Positions 10,715 to 22,500 of a DNA stretch of 64,000 nt are shown here, one piece after another. The number at the start of each line of letters is the position of its first letter. Position 1 is the first letter of the stretch. Location: positions 470,697,879-470,761,878 of the forward strand of contig OY856413.1 in the NCBI GenBank assembly GCA_963693085.1, read 5' to 3'. This DNA is from Alisma plantago-aquatica (lineage: Eukaryota > Streptophyta > Magnoliopsida > Alismatales > Alismataceae). The position numbers and the translations under genes were made by a program. The notes under the pieces are model-generated. The model ran no database searches and had not been told where the DNA came from. It saw only the letters and a program-made list of their open reading frames with translations.

Positions 10715-13083
10715 TGTTACGACCCGTGTTGAGCTTACCCTATAAGTATGCTGCTAAGCATGTGTTTAGCTGCTTTGCTAAGTTATAAGCTTGCTTTTGT
10801 TAATAACGTTTAAAACAGATATGATTTATGAGTAGTGTGAATCCTAGCCCTTAAAACGTGTAAGATCTTGCGCTTGAAAAGTTGCAAAAGAAATCACCTT
10901 AATCGGACATATGATGCGAAAGTTATGACACTTTTGAGTTCTTGGGTTGATTTTGCAATTTACCCATTTATTAGCTTATTAACCCCACCGTTACCTTTCT
11001 TCCTTATCCCCATTTCATTCTCACCCGATAGAATAGAACGCCAAAAGCGGCGCTCAAACAGAAGCGGTTAGGGGCAATTTTTGGGCGATCTTGCTAGCCA
11101 TCGAGCTCTGCCCATCCTTCCTCCTCTGTTCTTCTCCTTTTCTCTTCCTCCTTCCTTCCCCAACCTCTTGCTAGGGCGCCGGCCCACAGCTGCAGCAGCA
11201 GCTTCACCAACCAAGGAAGAAGAAGGTTGCGGCACCGGCCATAGGGCTGTTTGGGCGAGCTTAGCACCAAGGAAGGTGCGATTGGTCTAGTTCGTGGTTG
11301 CGTGCCTCGGTTGCAGGTGATTTGCAACACAAATCGATAGTTTTTCCCGTCGATTCGAGTGAAATCGACACCAGCAGGTTCGTTTTAGTTTTCAGTCTGT
11401 GCGCGATTCGGCCGAGTTGTATTTGATTCGGCCGAGTTTCCTTAATAGGCAATCGAACAGCAAACTGATCGGCCGAGTTGTATGTGATTCGGCCGAGTTT
11501 CTTTTACAGGAAATCAAACAGCAAGTTGATCGGTCGAGTTTCAAGTGGATCGGCCGAGTTGTGAAGCAATCAGCCGAGTTTCTGACCAATCGGCCGAGTT
11601 TCAGAGCTGTGAGTGGCAGTTCATTCAGAAATCATTATTTAACTCAATTTAAGTGCTTAATTGCTTTAGTATCAGTTGGTATAACTTCTAAATAGTTTAG
11701 CACATACAATAGTTTATTATAGATTCAATGGAACTTGAGATATGTAATATGATTGATGAAAAAGATGGAATTTCCTGTTTTACAGTTGCAATGCATATGC
11801 TGAATAAAGATGGTTGTTTAGCAATGAATTTGAATAAGTGGCATTGAGTCATGTTAAAAGATGACAGATGACATATATATGAGTATTTAAGAGATGTTCA
11901 GAATGTGAAATAAGTATGAAATGTGTTTTTCCTGTTTAATTGTTTATATGTTAATCAGTTAATAGACTTAGGTGCCCTAACACCGTAGAACCCCTTTGAG
12001 AGGTCTGCACCAGGGGGTGAAACTCGTGTTGCAACAATAACTGTGCGGAGTCACAGGCACGAGGATAGAGAGAGGCAGTGTTCAACAACAACGCGTGCGA
12101 TGTCACGGTGGCACTGGAGTAAATAGGGGTTATTCAACAACAACGCGTGCGATGTCACGGTGGTAACCCGGTAAGACTCTCCGCCTGTGTGCTCAGGTTT
12201 GAGGAGTAGTCTAGAGTTCACTCTTTTGAGAGTGTAGTGAGGCCGATGAGCCTGAGAGTCCTGCAGCAGACCAGGGCTGGCAGTTAGACTTAGCATTTCC
12301 CGGGTGTGTCGCTAAGTCTTGTACGGTGGGATCGTAGTTCGCTACGGATCTTTATATGCAGAGTACACTGCATATGTTTAGGGCATAAAAATGATAAATA
12401 TGTAATCATATAGGATCACGGAAGTTTTATATGTTAATGGATTTGAACTTCTATGCCTTTTCCCTATAACTGTTTAATTGTTAAAATATCTGATGTTGCA
12501 TAGAAATGAGATTGTTATCTGTTAATCTGCTATGTCATTAGAAATGCCCGGTTTAGTGTTGTACTTATGCTTTATTTCAAATTTATATATCTGATGAGTT
12601 GTTTAGTGATAGCTAAGTGAAATGCTATTCACTGAGCGAGTAGGCTCATCCCTCTACTCAAACATTTTCAGGTCAGCATCAGCAACAGGAATCGGAAGGA
12701 TCGTTTCATCCTAACGCCTAGTCTATAGAAGGTTTGTAGTTAGTCTAGTTAGAGGTCTCTTAGTCCTTTCCCCTCGATCCTTGGAACATGGTGTGGGTGA
12801 GAGAGAATGTGTATGTGGAATGTGTATAAAGATGTAAATTAATTGGTATGCTTTACCTTATGTCGAATAATGTAATATGTTGTAGACTGTGTTTATATTT
12901 CTAGTCAGTTTAATAGAAATGCTTCTGCAGTTTGTTTAGCTTTAGTTTACAGCATAAATCTGGTTATCCTTTTAATGTCTTTAAAACGTTTTAAAAGGTA
13001 ATGAGTGGTTGGCTTGTGTGTAAATCCCATCCGTCGCGCCCTAATCTCATGGTTTGTGGCTAGTGTGAGATCGGGGCGTGACA
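10715..13083 (+). repeat. Element B 3' LTR
   Basis: A 2369-base copy of the 5' LTR with the same TG...CA ends and internal structures. It lacks the extra 16-base unit found in the 5' copy near 5021-5036. Most of the roughly 50 differences from the 5' LTR are transitions. Confidence 0.95.
11406..11604. repeat. TCGGCCGAGTT motif array, B 3' LTR
   Basis: The 3' counterpart of the array at 4172-4373, again with eight units. The seventh unit here has a CpG-site change (CAGCCGAG), while the fifth carries the same T as in the 5' LTR. Confidence 0.9.
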
Positions 13084-13088
13084 GCACC
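13084..13088. repeat. Target site duplication of element B, right copy
   Basis: GCACC, identical to 3480-3484, directly follows the 3' LTR and marks return to element A. Confidence 0.93.
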
Positions 13089-14857
13089 CCCATGTTTTAG
13101 AGAAAAGGAAACCCCATTGGAAAGGAGATATGAGTGGATGAACCACTCATACAAGTTGGTGATATATGCATGTATGATATTGGTACAACCTTGAGGAACA
13201 GTGAATAGGTATGACATACCAAGGAATTCAGAATGGCTTAGTAGGTTGTCTTCTTGCTGGCTACATGTATAAGTAGCATGTAGGGCTAAGCATATATGTG
13301 ATGATGTAAACCTGGGAGATAAGAACATTGTGTGACCTTTGTTATTATCAAGAGATAGTTTTCTCCGATCCTGGGAAGGGACCCTTCTTGTTGGGGTGAT
13401 CACAAACTCTTGTTTAGGTTTGAGGTAACCTTAACAGGTCACTTATATGAGCTTGAGAGGCTAAGTGTAAGAGAACATAGTATGAGCATGAACCCATAGA
13501 CCCATGTGTGACCACCTCTCAGGGGCATGAGTTTATGTTGCCATGGAGGTAGCTTGTATGGGGCCAGACCGATTTAGGTAGGTCACCATGATTCCTATGA
13601 GGGATGCAAAGTTAACCATGAATGCCTAGAGAGAGGATGGAGATTCAGGTGAGGATTCAAGGATGAGATGTGCTTGAGTATCAACACATGAACCAAGAGA
13701 TATAGTAGAATCCTAAGTCAACACTAAGGTCAAGCAGGGATAAGACCGATGGGAGTAGGAGTTGTTTGTTCCCTAAATGCACAAGACCATAGGGTCAGGA
13801 GATAACAACTACCTTTACTCGAGGCCTATGGGTTATGAGGTTGGCAACCTTCATGAGTTCATGGGGCCTAAGGGGTAAAAGTGAGAGGCACTCCTCAGAT
13901 GCATAAGGGTCAGATCACCCCAAAAGTATCAACACCCTAGAGATCTTGAGGTAATGCCTGAGGATTGTACATTAGAGTGATGTGAAGACCCAAGAGTGTT
14001 TGGGAACAACATTTCCATGGATGTAAACGTAGATTAGAGATGAATATGATGTGGATACATGTGATGTACAATTCAACTTAGATTAGAAAGAGTGATGACG
14101 ATGCATGATGCACCATCTCTACTCTTGGAACATGATGAACTCTGTATTTGGACTGCAACCAAATGCTTATTTCATCTTGTTATGGGTGTGAGAGACAGGA
14201 CAAAATGCATGCCATCTACTAAAGATAGAGTTGATATGAGTTGAAAGCCTTCCATGATGCTTGAGGATCGAAGGTAGTACCACATCCTTTTAGAAATATA
14301 TTGGATAGATGGTATGCAAGCACAAATGATCTAAGGTAATTGTCATATGAGGACATACTTGTCAAGAGTAGTTTGGATCCTAAGAGTTGTAGCTTGGGTT
14401 TGGTAATCGAGATGATGAGCTTGAAGTTTTATTGACTCAGATAGACCTAAACCCAAGATGAGGAGTGGAGTATATAAGGGTTTATGTCTTCACCATTACC
14501 TAACACATGAGGAAGCTTATGTGGTAACGAGATGTTCTCAGTTGAATACAACTCAGGTGTACAACTATCTTGTATATCCAGTAGAGAGGATGGAACAGGT
14601 TGCTAGGTGAACCCTACGATGATTAAAAGACTAGACATGTGTGGCTAACATCCAGATACAACCAGGCCCGTTGGTCAAGTTGGTGGTTTCCTGGTAGCCA
14701 TCCCAGAGCTTGATGAAATGAAAGGGTTGATATAAGAACCTCAGATACACCTACCTGAAAGAGAAGGTGGTGAAACCCACTTCTAGAGTGTTTTAGGGTT
14801 TTTGAGGAGTCACCTTGAGGAATCATGTCATGCAAGGAGATCATTATTTTAAGTACA
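13089..14857 (+). pseudogene. Element A internal region, degenerate pol
   Basis: This is the part of A to the right of the B insertion. Its position between gag and integrase traces implies protease, RT and RNase H remains, but I cannot recognise firm motifs because of many stops and frameshifts. It is listed to account for the stretch. Confidence 0.5.
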
Positions 14858-15194
14858 CCTTACACCCTGGTACTACCAAGATGGTTAAGGTTGCAGTGGT
14901 ACCTTGAAGACCTAGAATGAGGAAGGATATAGAGTTGCATGTGGATAGTTTCTGTGCATGCCAGAGGGTGAAGGCCGGACACCAGTAACTCAGTGCATTG
15001 CTTTAGATAATGAGGAGTCCCCAAGGGGGAATGGGAGCAGATCACCATGGACATTATGGTGGGTCTCCCCTGGACCAAGAGAGGTCATGATGCAATATGG
15101 GTTATGGTAGATCACCTTACAAAGTCAACACATTCCCTTTCCTAAGAGAGTGCTACTAGTGTGACATATCTGGTTGAACTATATATATACATAC

Positions 15195-15284
<90 letters not shown>

Positions 15285-15560
15285 TAGTTCAACTACACAA
15301 TGATCTAAGTTCAATAACTTGAGCACGACCTCAAGTTCATTTCCATGTTGTGGAAGTAGAACTCGATGCTAAGTTAAAGTTTAGTACAACATATCACCCC
15401 CCTAACTGATGGACAGTCAACAGAGTATGAACCAGAGTCTAGAAGGTCTGATGAGAGCATATGTGCTCGTTTAGGGTAATTTGTGGGAGCAGTTCCTTCC
15501 GCTAGTAGAGGTTGCTTGTTGTGATAGCCACCATATCCAGTATTGAGATGTAAGAAGCTC
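14858..15560 (+). pseudogene. Element A integrase remnant
   Basis: Across several frames one reads traces of the gypsy integrase: an HPGTTKM-like start, CQRVKAGH, GEWEQITMDIMVGLPW, DAIWVMVDHLTKS, IVQLH, LKFSTTYHP and a LPLVEVA-like block. Order and spacing match the integrase of B (9430-10060). There are many stops and frameshifts, and a 105-base microsatellite sits between the YL-E and IVQLH blocks. Confidence 0.75.
15181..15285. repeat. Compound microsatellite in A integrase
   Basis: An AT run with a few AC interruptions passes into a GT run and then a GA run. It interrupts integrase remnants: upstream reads as TYLVELY, downstream as IVQLH, which are almost adjacent in B. The array therefore grew inside former coding sequence. 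Confidence 0.95.
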
Positions 15561-16140
15561 TGCAAGGGAGGTTGTGTCAGACACTAATTCACTAGGATGA
15601 TGTCGGTGAGAGGACCTTGTGAAGGTCAGAGAGACCAAAGTGTATGTAGATGAAGTCACTTTGGTTGAGCAATGGCTGAGGAAGCCCATGATCGACATGA
15701 GTCGCATGCTTATGTGAAGCAGACTGACACGCAGGTCATTGTGAGTGGATATGTGTTATGAAAACCCAACCACTCTGAGATATATCTAAGAAAGTTGAGT
15801 CCCCAATACCTAGGTCCATTTGAGATGGTTTGGTGGAGATGATTATGTTTAGCCTTACCCTTCCAAATAACATAATGTATGATGTGTTCCATGAGTCTGA
15901 TCTAGAGCACTATATGATGTACCTGAGCCATGTGCTGATCCATGAACCTATTAAGCCTCAAGGGAGGCTGAAATGTCCTAAGTCACCTGTGAGGATTCTA
16001 GATACCAAGGCGAAAGAAATCAGATGTAAGAATATAAGATGATAAAGGTTCTTTTGAAGCACCATGGAGAGGATGAAGCCACATGGGAGCCAATGATGGA
16101 CATGGAAAAGTCTTATCCTGAATTGTTTGTATGTTTAGTG
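15561..16140 (+). pseudogene. Element A integrase tail and chromodomain remnant
   Basis: Frames here give VRILDTKAKEIR, then IKVLLKHHGEDEATWEP and KSYPELF, clear relatives of the chromodomain-like end of B and D. It is the 3' end of the A polyprotein and is followed by the polypurine tract. Confidence 0.75.
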
Positions 16141-16160
16141 GAATTTTGAGGGCAAAATTC

Positions 16161-16177
16161 CTATAAGAGGGGAAGGA
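16161..16177 (+). other. Element A polypurine tract
   Basis: CTATAAGAGGGGAAGGA directly precedes the TGTTACAACCCC start of the 3' LTR. The GGCAAAATTCC just before it matches the motif upstream of the tract in B. Confidence 0.82.
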
Positions 16178-17065
16178 TGTTACAACCCCAATTTTTGGGT
16201 TCATATGGTTGGAAATGCAATTTCCCCAATAAATGTATGATTATGGGAATTGTATGAATTTTATGTATTGAATGGATTCCCTTTGCAATATTTTCTTTGT
16301 GCATGTGATTTCGTGGATCATAATGTGTTAATGAGTCAAATATGGTTAAAAGAAAAAGAAGAAATCAAATAATGCATTATTAAGAAGGAAATTGACATAA
16401 TAATGAAAATATGAGAAATATGTGGAAAGATGTATGATTGAATCATCATGGATGAGATTTCAAATCAACAAGGTTTCTAATGGTAAAAGGAATCTAAATA
16501 AAGAGAATAAAAGAGTAAGGGAGAGCAAATATGTATAAAATATGCTTTATTAAGAGATAACTTGCGTGTAAAGAAAACACTCCCATATTTTTGTATTTGA
16601 ATCCCAAACTTGGCACACAAGTAGTTTAAGTCCTTATGGACTCTCCCTTAAAATTTAATGTCAATTGATCATGTGGTTTGGGAGATATGGTTTTTGGAAG
16701 ATTTCCTAAAGTAGAAAGGAAAAGAAGAAATGCATTAAAGATCGCACATTGGATTTATTATTCGATTTAAATAGGATTTGGGGCATTCACTGTGAGCCAT
16801 TGGATCTAGCATCCAACAGTGCCTGCAGATCATCTAGATCCAGTCAGAATCAGAACAAGGGAGGAAAATCCCAATCTTTGACTCCAATTTTCATGAGATC
16901 TAGTGCATATGCAAGCGAGGAAATCACATGGTTGGGTTCAGGAGATGTTTCCATGCAAAACCAACCTAGGTTTCTCTAGGTTTCAGGGCCATTCTAGGAA
17001 ATGCCCCATCCCAGTAGAACTGGGTTTGGCGGTGAGGTTGGGGTGCAACCCTAGACCTCCACACC

Positions 17066-17073
17066 TATAAATA
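17066..17073 (+). promoter_or_regulatory. Probable TATA box in A LTR
   Basis: TATAAATA in the context ACCTATAAATAGTACCCCC, about 890 bases into the LTR. Strong match to a plant TATA box, so transcription would begin about 30 bases later. The matching place in the 5' LTR is outside the window. Confidence 0.65.
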
Positions 17074-17463
17074 GTACCCCCTTTGCTTCGTTCGAGCTTT
17101 GCGGAGGCAAGAAGTGTGTTTTCATCCCTGATAGCTCTGTAGTTTGCTCGATTGGTCACACTCCAGTGATGACCAATCGCGACGTCACTACTGTTTGCAC
17201 GTAGGAAGATGAAGGAGAGAAAGGCGAAAAGACTCTGCTACCCCTGACTCCAGTGAAGGCGTGGAGGGGCAGGGTAGTATTTCCACCCAACGCCGAGCGC
17301 GCGACTCATATAGTGCCTACATACGTGTGGCAAGCAGCGATTCATAGAGGCAGACTGCATGGAAAGGAAAAAAGACTCCCAATAATGATGTGGCACTCTG
17401 CTATTAGCCGAGAGGTAATTATCTCGTGAAATTTGTATCTAATAATTGGTAAATCAGATGGAG

Positions 17464-17466
<3 letters not shown>

Positions 17467-17514
<48 letters not shown>
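17467..17514. repeat. (AT)n microsatellite in A 3' LTR
   Basis: An AT run of about 48 bases at the position equivalent to 225-274 in the 5' LTR. Confidence 0.95.
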
Positions 17515-17518
<4 letters not shown>

Positions 17519-19049
17519 ATTGATCAGAAAAATGCAAGGAATTCAATAAAAATAGATTTAGAGCATGAGTCTTATCATAGTTTGAAAAGTGTTTAAAGTT
17601 GCTAACCTTAATGCTTTATAATGAGGAAAAACCCTAATTTGATGATTCTATGAAATTGAAATGAGTAATATGGATAATCTGTGGACATATTAACATGTTG
17701 TTAATAAAAAGATGTTTTAATGTCTAATAGAGGATCCATATGCCTAATAGGTTAATTTAGGGTTTTATATGTTTAATGCACATTAATGGGCTTAGAAACC
17801 CTAATCTAAGTGTTAATCGGTTTTAATGAATTATATTTTGAGATTCTTTGTATAAAAGTGATATTAAGTTGATCCTAAGCCAAATTGATGAAAAGAAGGT
17901 TTTACTGGGAATAAAGTGAATAATTGGCATTTTGAACCTAGATTTGTTGTTTTAGGGTTTTTGTGGACATAAAAGAGGAAATTTGTAAAATATATCTAAA
18001 GAACCCTAAGAAAATCCTAATTCGGATTAGAAACCCTAGAAAGTGAGTCCAAGTTGATAAAGTAAGTTCTTGATGAGTATGTATTAAATAGGTTATACAT
18101 GCTTTTCAGGATTATGTTCTTTTGTGTGATTGATTGATTGGCTTGCGTGGTTGGACATCTGGTTGGATTTGGATATGTTGCTTTATTTAAGACTCCAAAT
18201 TAGGTATGTGGTTACGCTTATGACTAATCACTCTAGTTTCATGATGATTTATGAAGTTTTACCGATTGATTGAAATTAACTGCTTGGTTAACATTTATTT
18301 CATGCAACTATAAAGTGACTATGGATATCACCATAAGTATATGTGCATGACTAGCTTAGATCCTAGTCCTCCTCTATAGCTTTGATGATGATCAGATGGA
18401 TGACCTGGTACATGGTCTACCCTTAGGGTAGGATCATCAGGTTATCATGAGTTGATGTGTTGGTCTACCCTTGTGTAGGACCATATGACTACAAAGCTCT
18501 AGGTCATGGTCTACCTGTAAGGTAGGATCATAGGGGCTATTTGAGATCTACCATATGAGAGAGGTACTATCGATGTCCACTGTAGGGACAACACAGAGGT
18601 GAGGATATGTAGGGATTGAGTAGTTATGTTTAATGCGTAAAATTTGATCTGTTAAGCAATAATTTGGTTGCATTATGTTGTTACAAATATATGCAAGATT
18701 GTGGTTCCCCCACATACCAGTATAATTCCTTATACTGATCGACATTTTGTTTGTCGACGTTTTAGGAATATCTATAATTGGACAAATAGTAAAGTGGAAC
18801 ATGTGAAGAAGAAAGATAATCTATTAAAGGATGATTTACTTAGTTAGAACTCTACAATGGGTAGAAGTTCTAGAATCCTATATTTTCAAGGTATGTGAAT
18901 TTTTTTTTTGTCCTGCTTCAAGCTTAGTTGTGGTAGAATTTACTAACTATTTTTTATTACTTGCAAAACCATTGATCCTATTTTGGGATAGAGGCTCTGA
19001 CTTTTTGGTCTTCCTTAATTGGGGGTTACCCGGAGGTGGGGTCGTTACA

Positions 19050-19539
19050 CTCACCTTGTTGGATGCCCCTGATGGATTTCAATGGGGCTAGAGGTACAAC
19101 TTCCCCAATAATCAATGTCCTACCACTTGACATGATTTTCATGATTAGCTTAGTTGTGATAGTAGATAATCCCGTGTTGAAGAGGGGTGTCTTGAATGAA
19201 CGACCATCTCATGTGATCAAATACCTTTTAGAGGTCTAGTTTAAATTAACTATTTAATGCTCACCCATATTCTGCCATTAGTTTTTTGTTTCATAGAATT
19301 AATCACCTCCTGAACCAACAAGATATTGTCGCTGATATGACAACTAGGAATGAAGTTTGATTGAGTACTAGAAATCCAGAATGGAAGTTATGGCTTGAGA
19401 CATTCTACCAAGAGTTTAGACACCAACTTGAAGCATGAGTTGTTTAGAGAGATGAAGCGTAGTTTTGAGTAGAGTTGAGGTTGCCTTGTTTTTGGGATGA
19501 GGACCACATGTGAATCTGATAACAAATTGTCAATGCAAC
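19050..19539 (-). pseudogene. LINE reverse transcriptase, middle fragment
   Basis: Read on the minus strand this gives SHVVLIPKTRQPQLYSKLRF, then SLNN, KLVSKLLVECLKP, and further on SDNILLVQEVINSM. This is the pattern of plant L1-type LINE reverse transcriptases (VLIPK, RPISL, RLKP, DNILLA). A frameshift or stop follows LKP. It continues to the left of element A, outside the window, and to the right of element D at 32565. It is a dead copy, and appears to be the oldest recognisable layer here. Confidence 0.8.
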
Positions 19540-19544
19540 CATTG
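19540..19544. repeat. Target site duplication of element D, left copy
   Basis: CATTG just outside the D left LTR; identical bases follow the right LTR at 32560-32564. Both copies lie within LINE sequence. Confidence 0.92.
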
Positions 19545-22500
19545 TGTGACACCCCATCATCACATGGATAACAAGATGACACGCGAAACACAAGGAACCA
19601 CATATTACCAAAAACACAGGTTAATTAAAACCGATTGCGGAAAGCATACATAAGAGAACCTTTGCATCCCGGTCCTATAGAGAAACATGTTATAAAGATA
19701 TTACAGGCATTGATGTATGTCCACAGTTATCGAAACCAACTATACTGTCAGAACCAGAGTTCATCACCTATTTATACATACATAACGGGCCACGTACGAC
19801 CAGCATCAGGATATACAAAATTACAACATCTAGACATCGTGAAACGTCGTCAAACACCTCCTAGGACTCTACTACAAAACCACAAAACAGCAACATGTCT
19901 AACTCTTGCCTTCTACTACTCTTCTTGGTGCTCGGTTGCAACCTCACAAATACCACCACGTCTAGAGCGCTCACCTAAAAAGGGTGTAAACTAGTGGGGT
20001 GAGACACACAGTCCCAGCGAGAAACATAACTCCCCGCTACAACTATAAAACCTCAAAAGGTTAAAGCAATAATAGCAGATAACTGAGAATGCGTATAATA
20101 ATAGCAGCATACTAAGCAAGGCTATTACTACCATCAATCTTACCAAGATATCCAGGAGGCATATAACCAAGTATTTCTTTATGGAACATGATTGACAAGA
20201 TAAGCTTTATAAGAACTTATCAGAAAATATAAGGATCGTACACATATCTGCAAGGTATAACTAGATCAACTATATAAGCAAGGCCTCGATCAATGTTCTG
20301 TGTTTTTAAGCAAGATATACTATTTTTATTATGCCCTGAGGAAGTGAGTCTTCCCTGCTCAAGTCCAACCATTGACTGTGAAGCCCAATCTGGTGCCATA
20401 CAAGGTCTAAGGATATCCGGACTCCATGACCTCACCTTCTCGTTGTCAGTGCACGAATCATCAAGCAAGATCACAGTCTCATGCTTATAGGCCTCAACCT
20501 CTGGGTCAGCTCTGCAAGCTACCCATTTCTCTAGCTCACCTTGACACAGGTGCTAGTACATACATCCGAGCCATGAACACATCATGCTCCTCATCACATA
20601 TCTTGAGCCATGGGTTTGTTCACCATGCTCCATATATCCTGAGTTTGCAACTACAACTGCACTCAAATCCTCCTATTTTAGGCTAGGGGAAACTTTTCAT
20701 ATTCAACAATATGCGCTCCAGGTAATCCCGCAGGATAAACCTGTTTCACCATCACCAAATACTGACGATGATGGATCTATGGCCAGGGCAAACTACATGA
20801 TATGTTCATCTATAATTAATTAGTATATTTTAAGCCAATTGTTGAGGCAACCAAAGTATAAACATAACCTTATAGAATTACATCATTATTGCCATCAACA
20901 TACTGTCATGGGACCTCAATCCTTCATTATATCAACCACTGCCTCTCAAGGCATCTTAATCATGCATCAACATTATGGAAACGCATCCCTTAACTCATCA
21001 TAAGAGGATAACACCTCAACTAGGCACTCAGCCTTTATCGGGTCCTTAGACCTATCAGCCTGTTATCTCATTAATAAGGATTATCATCACATGGTGCTAT
21101 TTAAAGCACAAACATCTCATAGCTATTACCAGGCTATGAATCCACATAGTATACCTGCATGGTTAGTATACACATTTAGAGAGATAACTTAAGCCATCAT
21201 GGATTAACAAGATTATTATACTATCAAGTATAGAACAACATCCATGATTATATCACACATACGCTTTATTATTCATAGTATTATTTATCAATCATGAGCA
21301 TATATTATGCCTTATACTTGTGACCATATACACGTGTCACATTAACATGTGTAGCAACATCATATCCTTCCAAACATACCTGGTTCACAACCTATCATCT
21401 TATCTCATCATCATAGTTGAAGGATTCAATGTGATTACATCATATCACTTGTATTATCATTATTAATAGAGAACTATCAACTATATACATTCCCGGTTAT
21501 CAGAACCCTCACCCAAAAGATGTATTGGGTATGGTCATACCCTCACCAAAGGATGTATCGGCTAGGGTTTCCCAACCCTAAGCAAGCTCACCACCATAAC
21601 GACCAACCCCATCATTTCTCCTATCGTGCAACAAGGACTCACCAGTTCACATGATGTCGGGCAAGGTGTATCGTGCATCAGCAGATGCTATCGGCCAAAG
21701 GACTATCATGCACAAGGATCAGGGTTAGGGTTTCTCTATCAGCTAAGCCTCAACCTTGACCATATCAGCCAAAGGGTATAACGCACAAGGTGCCTCTATT
21801 GTGCAAACATCTCCATGTCATTCAAGGGTCATCCATATCGGCCAGGGCACCCATGTTGTCCAAGATACCATATTGGGCATGGACATGCTGGCTACTCAAA
21901 CAACATATCGACCAACACCACTAAGGTTCTTTAAACCACCATCATCTCAGGCACCACAAGACTACTTCATATTGCCAAGACCTGTCTTAAGGTGTGTCGT
22001 GCAGAGCACACATCAAGGTGTATCGCCCAAGCTCCAACTCCACAAAGGGTATCGACCAAGCTCAACTAGGAATATCGAGCACAAAACCAACAATCTCCAC
22101 TAGGTGTATCGGCTAAGGGTAAAACTCTAGACGGGCAACACTACTCCAAGATCATATCGTGCAAGGCACAACCTCACAAGGTCATCTTCATCCTCGAGCA
22201 CAAGGGCACCAAACCCTAATTGACCAAGAGGGTCGTCTCACCTCTCAACAACCAAGAGAGAGGGGTTTTGCACAATCTCTATCACAAATCAGGCAACCAC
22301 AAGGATCAACCTCAACTTAGGTCATCATCGATCCAAAAGCTCACCTCTCAAATCCATGGTAAGAGGAGGGTGTTGCCCAAGCAACTAGAGTGTAGACTCA
22401 CCTCCCAACTTAAATGAGAGAGGGGTATTTCCTACATCACTAGAGCTCAAACTCACTTCTCATGACCAAGGAAAGAAAGGGGTATTGCCCCAAAAGAAAT

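Larger units (their letters stand above)
3485..13083 (+). mobile_element. Element B: full-length Ty3/gypsy chromovirus inside A
   Basis: This is a complete 9.6 kb LTR retrotransposon: 5' LTR, primer site, gag, protease, RT, RNase H, integrase, chromodomain-like tail, polypurine tract and 3' LTR, flanked by GCACC duplications. The LTRs start TGTTACGACCC and end GTGACA. By eye they differ at about 50 positions plus three small indels, roughly 2%, mostly transitions, so insertion is fairly recent. Domain order with a C-terminal chromodomain and long LTRs fits the Tekay/Del group, but that assignment is inference. All pol domains share one frame with seven stops, so this copy cannot make a complete polyprotein. 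Confidence 0.95.
16178..19049 (+). repeat. Element A 3' LTR
   Basis: A complete 2872-base LTR from TGTTACAACCCC to ...GTTACA. Its right 1.8 kb aligns with 1-1811. It includes a TATA box, an inverted repeat CGATTGGTC/GACCAATCG (17149-17157 and 17171-17179), an (AT)n run, several AAACCCTAA telobox-like motifs, and pairs of GGTCTACC/GGTAGG-type blocks near 18410-18530. The LTR of element C is a diverged relative of about the same length. Confidence 0.9.

Noticed and set aside
13047..13403. 118-codon minus-strand open frame across the B/A boundary
   Set aside because: It spans an insertion junction, so it cannot be an ancestral gene.
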